In this document: piece after piece, positions 8,103 through 14,116 of the stretch
Layout: the number at the start of each line of letters is the position of its first letter
Position numbering within the stretch: position 1 is the first letter of the stretch
From: CAIQPS01 sp964631965
GTDB lineage: Bacteria; Actinomycetota; Thermoleophilia; RBG-16-64-13
Reading direction: 5' to 3'
Assembly: GCA_964631965.1 (NCBI GenBank)
Contig: CAZWAR010000073.1
Span: 1-15,595 of the forward strand
Length of the DNA: 15,595 bases
The notes under the pieces: model-generated
What the model saw: the letters and a program-made list of their open reading frames with translations, nothing else
What the model was told of the DNA's origin: nothing
The model's database searches: none
Translations under genes and position numbers: made by a program

Positions 8103-8929
8103 GCCGCGAAGAGATAGCCTCGCGACTGGCACGTCTCTACGACCTCACCATGAAGCTACGGGCGGAATGTCCCTGGGATCGCAAGCAGACGCAGGAGAGT
8201 ATCGTGGCCTTCACCCTCGAGGAGACTCACGAGTTGGCGGACGCGATCCACGAGCGAGCTTCGCGGGGCGATGACGCGGTCCGATCGGAGCTTGGCGACC
8301 TCCTGTTCCAGGTGTACTTCATGGCCGCCGTGGCCGAGGAGCAGGGCCTCTACGACTTGGGGGACGTGGCCGCCGGTATCCACACCAAGCTTGTGCGCCG
8401 CCATCCGCACATCTTCGGCGAGGGCCAGGCGGAGACGGCCGAGGACGTAAGGAAGACCTGGGACGCCATCAAGAAAGAGGCCGAAGGTCGTGAGGGCATC
8501 TTTCACGACGTCCCGTTGAGCTTCCCGGCCACCTTGCTTGCACAGAAGCTGCAACAACGGGCGGCGGCAGTAGGGTTCGACTGGGAGCAGGCCGTGGACG
8601 TCATGGCCAAGGTGGAGGAGGAGACCTTCGAGATCGCCGCGGAAATGGGGGCCGAGCAGAACGGGGCGGGGGATCCCGAGCGTTTGGCCGACGAGGTGGG
8701 GGATCTCCTGTTCTCGGTCATCAATCTGTCTCGGAAATTGAAAGTGGACCCGGAGCTGGCGTTGCGCCGCTCGGCTCTGCGCTTTCGGGAACGGGTGGAA
8801 GCGGCGGCGGCTGCTGCAGGACAAGAGGGATTCGTCTTTGAAGATATGGAGTTGAGCGAGCAAGAGTCGTACTACCAACGGGCTAAGGATTCGTTGAAGA
8901 ATGAGGCTCCGTCGTCAGGGACGCGTTGA
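8099..8929 (+). CDS. mazG: Nucleoside triphosphate pyrophosphohydrolase MazG, two-domain
   Basis: Hydrolyses non-canonical or excess (d)NTPs to NMP and PPi in the cytoplasm. The 276-aa product has two tandem MazG folds. The first has LRAECPWDRKQT (20-31), EETHELADAI (41-50) and ELGDLLFQV (64-72), that is, the EExxE...ExxD metal-binding pattern. The second has EEETFEIAAEM (173-183) and DEVGDLLFSVINL (198-210). KTWDAIKKEAEGREGIFHDV (119-138) is the usual interdomain stretch. ATG 8099 overlaps the upstream TGA (ATGA), so translation is probably coupled to the foldase gene. Both should be expressed from the element at 6820. The C-terminal 35 residues or so are less conserved. Confidence 0.96.
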   Translation: MSREEIASRLARLYDLTMKLRAECPWDRKQTQESIVAFTLEETHELADAIHERASRGDDAVRSELGDLLFQVYFMAAVAEEQGLYDLGDVAAGIHTKLVRRHPHIFGEGQAETAEDVRKTWDAIKKEAEGREGIFHDVPLSFPATLLAQKLQQRAAAVGFDWEQAVDVMAKVEEETFEIAAEMGAEQNGAGDPERLADEVGDLLFSVINLSRKLKVDPELALRRSALRFRERVEAAAAAAGQEGFVFEDMELSEQESYYQRAKDSLKNEAPSSGTR

Positions 8930-8951
8930 GCGCGCGGGCGAAGGACGCGGG

Positions 8952-9003
8952 GAGTGCGAATAGCGGCGTTACTCACGCGACCGAGGACGTACCATCGTGC
9001 CGC
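8952..9003 (+). promoter_or_regulatory. Promoter-like element, copy 2, upstream of eno
   Basis: This is the ungapped partner of 6820-6871, with 41 of 52 positions identical. The -10 candidate TACCAT (8990-8995) fits TANNNT, with +1 expected near 9002 and a leader of about 65 nt before the eno ATG. The dyad is degenerate here (AATAGCG-G-CGTTACT). The central pair has changed from A/T in copy 1 to G/C here, keeping complementarity, while one outer pair is lost. Nothing recognisable is shared outside the 52 nt. It lies wholly in the mazG-eno intergenic space. Confidence 0.55.
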
Positions 9004-9066
9004 TCAGGGCGTACCGGTACCGCCTCGGCTTCATTCTGAAACGAATCCCAGGAAGGAGCAGAAGCC

Positions 9067-10359
9067 ATGACCGTCATCCTCGGTGTGTTCGGGCGACAGA
9101 TCCTCGACTCCCGCGGCAACCCGACCGTCGAGGTCGAGGTCGAGTTGGCGAGCGGAGCCACAGGCCGGGCAGCGGTACCATCAGGCGCTTCTACGGGGAG
9201 TTTCGAAGCCGTTGAGTTGCGTGACGGTGGCGAGGCGTTCGGCGGCAAGGGCGTCATGAAGGCCGTGGAGCACGTCAACGGCGAGATAGCGGATACTCTG
9301 GTGGGCATGGACGCTCTCGACCAGCGAGAGATCGACCTGCTGCTCATCGAGACGGACGGCACCGACAACAAGGGGCGCCTGGGAGCCAACGCGATACTTG
9401 GCACTTCGCTGGCCGTGGCCAAGGCCGCGGCGGATGCCCTCGGCCTTTCGTTGTACCGCTACTTGGGCGGTCCCAACGCTCACGTCCTGCCCGTCCCGAT
9501 GATGAACATCCTGAACGGCGGCAAGCACGCCGACAACAACGTGGACCTGCAGGAATTCATGATCATGCCGGTGGGCGCCGCGAGCTACAGTGACGGCCTG
9601 CGCATGAGCGTGGAGGTGTTCCACTCCCTGAAGAAGGTGCTGAATGGGCGCGGTCTGTCAACCTCAGTGGGCGACGAGGGCGGTTTTGCCCCCAACCTGG
9701 CGAGCAATGAAGACGCGCTCAAGGTGATCATGGAGTCAATCGAGAACGCGGGTTACGAGCCTGGGGTCGATGTCTGTCTGGCGCTCGATCCGGCCGCCTC
9801 GGAGTTCTTCGACGCCGCTAGGAAGGTGTACGACCTCGCGGGTGAAGGACGTACCCTGGATCCCCAGGCCATGGCTGCCTACTATGCCGAGTTGTGCGAC
9901 AAGTATCCGATCGTGAGCATCGAGGACGGCATGGCCGAAGAGGACTGGGACGGCTGGGCAGCCATCACCGGTCTGGTGGGCGACAAGATCCAGCTCGTCG
10001 GCGACGACCTGTTCGTCACCAATGTCGATCGGCTGGCCATGGGGATAGAGCGCCAGGTGGCCAACAGCATTCTCATCAAGCTGAATCAGATCGGTACCCT
10101 GTCGGAGACCTTCGACGCCATCGATATGGCGCATCGGGCGGGCTACACGGCCGTCGTCAGCCACCGGTCCGGCGAGACCGAGGACAGCACCATCTCCGAC
10201 CTGGTGGTCGCGACCAACGCCGGTCAGATCAAGACCGGGGCCCCGTCGCGTGGCGAGCGGACTGCGAAGTACAATCAGCTGCTCCGCATCGAGGAGGAAC
10301 TGGGCGGAGTGGCGGTATACCCGGGATGGAAGGCCTTCGGGCGCCGCGGACGGAAGTGA
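9067..10359 (+). CDS. eno: Enolase (phosphopyruvate hydratase)
   Basis: Interconverts 2-phosphoglycerate and phosphoenolpyruvate in glycolysis. It has full family length (430 aa). The mobile-loop Ser is in PSGASTG (38-44). Substrate and catalytic residues are His154 (GKHADN), Glu163 (LQEF), Glu204 (GDEGGFAP), Lys338 (IKLNQIGT), Arg367-Ser368 (SHRSGETED) and Lys389 (IKTGAPSRGER). Mg ligands are Asp241 (LDPAASEF), Glu286 (SIEDG) and Asp313 (VGDDL). AAGGAG at about 9053-9058 precedes ATG 9067 with 8 nt spacing. It has its own promoter-like element and is followed by a 147-bp gap before the division gene. Nothing is missing or odd. Confidence 0.99.
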   Translation: MTVILGVFGRQILDSRGNPTVEVEVELASGATGRAAVPSGASTGSFEAVELRDGGEAFGGKGVMKAVEHVNGEIADTLVGMDALDQREIDLLLIETDGTDNKGRLGANAILGTSLAVAKAAADALGLSLYRYLGGPNAHVLPVPMMNILNGGKHADNNVDLQEFMIMPVGAASYSDGLRMSVEVFHSLKKVLNGRGLSTSVGDEGGFAPNLASNEDALKVIMESIENAGYEPGVDVCLALDPAASEFFDAARKVYDLAGEGRTLDPQAMAAYYAELCDKYPIVSIEDGMAEEDWDGWAAITGLVGDKIQLVGDDLFVTNVDRLAMGIERQVANSILIKLNQIGTLSETFDAIDMAHRAGYTAVVSHRSGETEDSTISDLVVATNAGQIKTGAPSRGERTAKYNQLLRIEEELGGVAVYPGWKAFGRRGRK

Positions 10360-10472
10360 CGGGCGATGCGCGACGAGGGAGCGATGAGCGTGGCGACGTC
10401 CTCCCGGGCCGCTGCGCCCTCATCGAGGTGGGCGGTTCCCGGAGAAGTGGTCTGCCGGCCGCGGGCAAAGGA

Positions 10473-10484
10473 CAGTGCGCACTG
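10473..10484. promoter_or_regulatory. 12-bp perfect palindrome upstream of the DivIC/FtsB-like gene
   Basis: CAGTGCGCACTG reads the same on both strands and ends 22 nt before the ATG at 10507. It could be an operator for a dimeric regulator. No clear -10 or -35 pair is visible around it. GAATAG, the word starting the dyad of the two larger elements, follows at 10491-10496. The rest of 10360-10506 holds only a 33-codon open frame (10384-10485) with no other support. Confidence 0.3.
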
Positions 10485-10506
10485 AGGGGCGAATAGAAGA
10501 GAGACC

Positions 10507-11073
10507 ATGACCCTGTACCGTGTCCAAAGCGTGCCGGCCGCGTCCGGCGAGATCCCGGACTCCGGCGAGAGGCGGGTGAGCCGGGCCGCCCGGGAACGAG
10601 CCGTGCGCAGGACTCGGAGACGCTGGTTGATCATGTTTGCCGTTTTGCTTCTGGTGGTGGTCGGGATCCTCGCCAACATCGGCCCACTGACGCATCTGCA
10701 GGACGCGAGTGCCCGGTACGAACAGGTGTCGGCCGATGTTTCCGCCCTGCAGGCCCAGAAAGAAGAGCTGCAGAGCCACCTGGCGCGCCTCTCGGAGAGC
10801 GACTACCTGGAGACTCTCGCGCGCCAGCAGTTGACCTACGCGCGGCCGGGTGAGGATCTGTACATCGTCACCGGGTCTGAGGATAGCGTCGCAGGAGGAA
10901 GTACGGGCGATTCCGGGGTCCCGGTGGTTACGCCCGGCCTTGGAGCCGCTCTCGAGACCTCCCTCGGCGCGAACGGCTCGCTTCCCACCGGGAACGCGGA
11001 AGACCTGGTCGCGCCGGACGACCAGCCCGGCTTCTTCGAGCGCCTCCTGTCGGGGATCCGCGACCTCTTGTAG
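10507..11073 (+). CDS. Septum formation initiator, DivIC/FtsB-like
   Basis: A bitopic cell-division protein that, by family knowledge, joins FtsQ and FtsL in the complex activating septal wall synthesis. The 188 aa comprise an Arg-rich cytoplasmic N terminus (about 1-39), one membrane helix (about 40-60, LIMFAVLLLVVVGILANI), an extracytoplasmic coiled coil (about 65-97) and the typical C-terminal motif SDYLETLARQQLTYARPGEDLYIV (read from 98 in two parts: YLE..AR..L and ARPGE..YIV). A Gly/Ser/Pro-rich tail of about 65 residues follows. It corresponds in place and type to Rv1024 of M. tuberculosis. ATG 10507 has a purine-rich AGAGAG upstream; GTG 10576 is an alternative start that keeps the membrane helix. 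It is followed after 6 bp by the next gene. Confidence 0.9.
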   Translation: MTLYRVQSVPAASGEIPDSGERRVSRAARERAVRRTRRRWLIMFAVLLLVVVGILANIGPLTHLQDASARYEQVSADVSALQAQKEELQSHLARLSESDYLETLARQQLTYARPGEDLYIVTGSEDSVAGGSTGDSGVPVVTPGLGAALETSLGANGSLPTGNAEDLVAPDDQPGFFERLLSGIRDLL

Positions 11074-11079
11074 CCTCAG

Positions 11080-11505
11080 ATGGCGGACGATCGTGACAGA
11101 CGGCGCCCTCGGCGCTCATTCGCCCAGGAGGACGGTGATCTCTGGTCCGCCGCGTGGCCGCAGCCAGAGACTGAAGCGGACGGCTCGGCGGCGGACCCGG
11201 CCGACCCCCGGAGGGCATCCGGTCCGGCGACCTTGTCCCAGCGGCGAGTGTACCGAGCCGGTGGTGGGGATGAACTACCGTGCGACGGTGCCGCTCACCG
11301 GCGCAGCCCGCGCGCCGGCAGACCGGCGCGGGGCGGCTCCCGGGCTGGGAGCCGGTCCCCGCTCCTCGCGTTGTTCGTGCTCATCGTCATGGCCCTCATC
11401 ATTGCGTTCACGGGCGTAGCCGCGCGGGACGGCGGACTCAGCGGTGCTCAGGGGGATGCGGCCACGTTCAGATTGCTTCCCCTGACCACCACTACCGCTC
11501 CGTGA
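11080..11505 (+). CDS. Small one-pass membrane protein of unknown function
   Basis: I do not recognise a family. The 141-aa product has a hydrophilic N-terminal region rich in Arg, Asp, Ala and Pro (1-92), probably disordered and cytoplasmic, then one membrane helix (about 94-114, LLALFVLIVMALIIAFTGVA). A short extracytoplasmic tail ends in Leu-Pro-Leu-Thr-Thr-Thr-Thr-Ala-Pro. It begins 6 bp after the division gene and its TGA overlaps the GTG of the next gene (GTGA at 11502-11505), so tight coupling makes it a real gene even though its composition is low-complexity. Its place between a DivIC-like protein and DUF501 suggests an envelope or division link, but this is only context. No good ribosome site is seen at ATG 11080. 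Confidence 0.65.
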   Translation: MADDRDRRRPRRSFAQEDGDLWSAAWPQPETEADGSAADPADPRRASGPATLSQRRVYRAGGGDELPCDGAAHRRSPRAGRPARGGSRAGSRSPLLALFVLIVMALIIAFTGVAARDGGLSGAQGDAATFRLLPLTTTTAP

Positions 11506-13103
11506 GCGGGCCCCCGCTCCGCACTCCGGTTTCCGGAACCGATCTCCGCATAGCGTCGGGCCAACTAGGGCGCACGGTGCGTGACGTTACCGGTATCGCC
11601 GTCCGCTGCCCGTTCGGGCGGCCGGCGGTTATCGAGTCTGCGCCCACTCTGGCCGGCAAGCCCAATCCCAACCTGCTCTACCTGACCTGTCCGACGGCGA
11701 CGGTGGCGATGAGCACGGTCGAAGCCGGCGGCGGGGTCAAGCGCCTCAAGGCTCTTTCCGGCGAAGATCGGGATCTTCGCCACCAACTTTCCGACATCAG
11801 CACCGTTTATCGACAGCGGCGGGCTACGCTCGCGTCGAGCGGCGATCCGAGGCCCGAGGCCGGTATCGGGGGTCCGTCCGGGCCTGACAAAGCCTCGTGC
11901 CTGCACGCATACGCTGCCGCCCTGTTGGCGGCCCTGGCGGGCTGGTTCGATATGGGCGGCTCACCCTCGACGGGCAACCGGGGTGGCGCGCCGGCCGACG
12001 TTGCTGCGAGAGCGGCCGACGCCGCCTGGGACCGCTTCCTCCCTCCGCGCAACACCCTCTGGTGCACCGACGACCGCTGTGCTTGCTGGGCGCAGGAGCC
12101 CGCCGCCGGTACGGTCGCCCGCGGGCACGGCCAACTCGGTGGCGACCTCCCGCGGGTGGCCGCTATCGACGTCGGCACCATCTCGGTGCGCCTCCTCGTC
12201 GCAGATGTCCGCGACGGGCGTCCCGAGCAGGTTGTCCGGCAGGCGGAGATCACTCGCCTCGGGGAGGGGTTGCGCCCGGGGATGCCCCTGGGTTCGGCGG
12301 CTCGCGAAAGGACGGCCGTCGCCGTTGGGCGCTTCGTGGCCGAAGCGCGCGCGCTGGGTGCCGAGAAGATCACTGTCGCGGGGACCAGCGCCTGTCGCGA
12401 TGCGGCCGATGGGGCTCGGTTCATCCAGAGTCTGGCGGTCGCACACGAAACTGTCGGGGTGGTGCTGAGCGGCGTCGAGGAGGCCTCTCTCGCCTACAGG
12501 GGCGCAGCGCTCGATGTGCCGCGCTTCCCCGTGGTTCTCGACGTGGGCGGGGGGAGCACCGAACTGATACGCGCGAGTGGCGGAGGCGACGTCGAATCGG
12601 TGAGTCTGGCTCTCGGCGCGAGCCGGGCCACAGAGTGGTGGATCCATTCCGACCCGCCGGGCGCAGAGGAAATGGCCTCCATCGCACGCGAGACTACCTC
12701 GTTGACGGCCCCCCTGCGGCCGCGCTTCGGTAAGGGCCAGGGCATCGACGTGGGCGCAGGCTCAGACCCCGGGCTGGTGGCGTCGGCTGAAACCCGCCTG
12801 GTAGGCGTGGCGGGGACCGTTACCACCCTGGCTTGCCTGGATGCCGGACTTCAGGCCTACGATCCGGAGGTGATTCATCTACGCTTGCTTTCTCTCCAGG
12901 CTGTGGATCGTTTGATTGGCCTGCTCGCCGCCATGACGACCGCGGAGCGCGCCTCTCTGCCGTGCGTGCAGGCCGGGCGGGCTCCGGTGATCGTGGCGGG
13001 AGCGCTCATCGCAAAGGCGGCCATGCAGGCCCTCGGATACCCGGAGATGACCGTCTCCGAGCGCGACATCCTGGACGGCCTGGTGCTTGCGGCTGCATGC
13101 TAA
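11502..13103 (+). CDS. ppx: DUF501 protein fused to a Ppx/GppA phosphatase
   Basis: One uninterrupted frame of 533 codons. Residues about 18-195 are DUF501: QLGRTVRDVTGIAVRCPFGRP (read around 21-41), LLYLTCP (58-64), GIGGPSGPDKASCLHAY (121-137) and WCTDDRCACW (187-196); the Cys residues suggest metal binding. Residues about 219-533 are a short exopolyphosphatase/GppA of the ASKHA fold: AAIDVGTISVRLL (220-232), LSGVEEASLAYRGA with the catalytic Glu (322-335), LDVGGGSTEL (346-355), VAGTVTTLA (436-444) and SERDILDGLVLA (519-530). It releases phosphate from polyphosphate ends or acts on pppGpp. In most actinobacteria, including Rv1025 and Rv1026, the two parts are separate adjacent genes. GTG 11502 was chosen because it overlaps the previous stop as GTGA; the open frame further upstream runs inside the previous gene. 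GTG 12156 could start a separate Ppx but has no ribosome site. The usual Asn of the first motif is Ile here. Confidence 0.85.
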   Translation: MSGPPLRTPVSGTDLRIASGQLGRTVRDVTGIAVRCPFGRPAVIESAPTLAGKPNPNLLYLTCPTATVAMSTVEAGGGVKRLKALSGEDRDLRHQLSDISTVYRQRRATLASSGDPRPEAGIGGPSGPDKASCLHAYAAALLAALAGWFDMGGSPSTGNRGGAPADVAARAADAAWDRFLPPRNTLWCTDDRCACWAQEPAAGTVARGHGQLGGDLPRVAAIDVGTISVRLLVADVRDGRPEQVVRQAEITRLGEGLRPGMPLGSAARERTAVAVGRFVAEARALGAEKITVAGTSACRDAADGARFIQSLAVAHETVGVVLSGVEEASLAYRGAALDVPRFPVVLDVGGGSTELIRASGGGDVESVSLALGASRATEWWIHSDPPGAEEMASIARETTSLTAPLRPRFGKGQGIDVGAGSDPGLVASAETRLVGVAGTVTTLACLDAGLQAYDPEVIHLRLLSLQAVDRLIGLLAAMTTAERASLPCVQAGRAPVIVAGALIAKAAMQALGYPEMTVSERDILDGLVLAAAC

Positions 13104-13188
13104 GGTAGATTGGCCGTGGGGCGCCGGAGACCGGCGTTCCATGGAAGGCGGCGACGGACTCCAGGCCGGGTGGGGCCGCCGCCGCAGC

Positions 13189-13270
13189 GCCGGAGTGGCG
13201 GAATGGCAGACGCAACGGTCTTAAACACCGTAGGGCTAAGCCCATGCGGGTTCGAGTCCCGCCTCCGGCA
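13189..13270 (+). tRNA. tRNA-Leu (anticodon TAA)
   Basis: Complete 82-nt class II tRNA. The acceptor GCCGGAG pairs perfectly with CTCCGGC (13263-13269), with discriminator A13270. The anticodon stem ACGGT/ACCGT holds the loop CTTAAAC, giving anticodon TAA at 13222-13224. The long variable arm follows at about 13232-13245. The T arm GCGGG-TTCGAGT-CCCGC is at 13246-13262. CCA is not encoded. It lies 85 bp after the ppx stop; AT-richer bases near 13101-13111 may belong to its promoter, but I cannot place hexamers convincingly. Confidence 0.97.
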
Positions 13271-13328
13271 TTAGATGGATTTGCAGCCTAGACTTTCGCT
13301 GCAGCGGCGGACAGCTGCATGCAACCCG

Positions 13329-13915
13329 CTACGTCTCGGGGCATTGAGCGGCTATCGCCTGGGTGAGGGCTTGGGCCTCTACCTCGCAGCCCGCAACGCG
13401 GCTGGAGATGTGGGTCGGCGAACCCCAGCCTTGTTTGGGGTCCGCAAAGCTGTGTTCGTATTCCACCCAGGATTGCTTCAGGGCGGGTTGTTCGCCAACC
13501 AACCCGGCCAGGGTCATGGTCGTCACTCCGGCGATCCGGAGGTCCTGCTCCCATGTCGCCCGAGCTTCCTCCGTCCAGGATGGGTTCCTTGTGGTCGAGG
13601 GCCATCCGGATATCATCGGCGCGACCAGACTATGCACGATCGCCACCTGACGCTCGGCCTCCGCCAGCACGATGTCAGAGTCGCTGTCGGCGCGAAGACA
13701 GACTGCCGCCGGGACCACCCAGGACTCGCCGTCCAACTCAACCACGATGGTCTCCACCGATGCGGACGGTGCGCCCGGCAGGGCATGCACCGCCTGTTCG
13801 AATGGGTTCGGCATCTTGCTGAGCGTGGTGCCGGTGAGGCTCGCGCTGACGGCAGTGGTCGTTCCGCAGGCGGCCACCAAGAGCGTCAGCAGCAGTGCGG
13901 GAAGACTCCCCGCAT
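13329..13915 (-). CDS. Putative lipoprotein of unknown function; apparent one-base frameshift in the signal peptide
   Basis: No known family recognised. The minus-strand frame ending with TAG at 13329-13331 encodes LPALLLTLLVAACGTTT followed by about 175 residues (VVELDGESWVVPAAVCLRAD, DIVLAEAERQVAIVHSLV, SWVEYEHSFADPKQGW), a convincing protein with a lipobox LVAAC. In this frame there is no ATG, GTG or TTG before the hydrophobic stretch. An ATG at 13915-13913 lies just upstream in another frame. Adding one G to the four-G run at 13908-13911 (minus strand) joins them as MRGSLPALLLTLLVAAC, a textbook signal of 17 residues and a product of 195 aa. So this is either a sequencing or assembly indel or a recent pseudogene; a CTG or ATT start is less likely. 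It lies downstream of the GH15 gene on the same strand. Confidence 0.6.
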
Positions 13916-13957
13916 CTTTGGCCAGAATGGCCCGGCCCCTTCTCCGTGACTTCCTCC

Positions 13958-13963
13958 AATATA
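13958..13963 (-). promoter_or_regulatory. Possible -10 box for the lipoprotein gene
   Basis: Minus-strand TATATT at 13963-13958 is close to the vegetative -10 consensus and unusual in this G+C-rich DNA. It lies about 42 nt before the proposed ATG. GGAGGAAG just downstream is too far from any start to be its ribosome site. No good -35 is seen. The rest of the space to the GH15 stop (13964-14116) shows no gene or clear terminator. Confidence 0.3.
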
Positions 13964-14116
13964 TCGGTTTGCCCTGTGGTTGCGATCATGGTCGCCCGTA
14001 GAAGTACTGTTCTTGCGAAACCGATTCTGGATGCGTGGACGATCCCCGGGGAAGCGCGCGGCGGGGAAGGCTCGCCACAGGCCCTTGCATCGCCAGAAAG
14101 CTGTAGCCGTGGTGGC

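Noticed and set aside
10384..10485. 33-codon open frame between eno and the division gene
   Set aside because: Its GGGAG is only 2 nt from the ATG and the peptide has no recognisable features; it ends inside the palindrome.
12156..13103. Stand-alone ppx starting at GTG 12156
   Set aside because: No Shine-Dalgarno sequence and no stop separating it from DUF501; kept as the main alternative to the fusion.
13282..13303. Stem TGCAGC/GCTGCA as a terminator between the converging units
   Set aside because: 10-nt loop, 6-bp stem and no T run on either strand.
13189..13328. tRNA-Leu as an integration site for a mobile element
   Set aside because: No integrase and no repeat of the tRNA 3' end (TTCGAGTCCCGCC) elsewhere in the window; the following genes look chromosomal.
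13275..13949. 224-codon plus-strand frame after tRNA-Leu
   Set aside because: It is antisense to the lipoprotein frame, which has a clear lipobox and natural protein composition; the plus-strand translation is Arg/Gly-rich without motifs.
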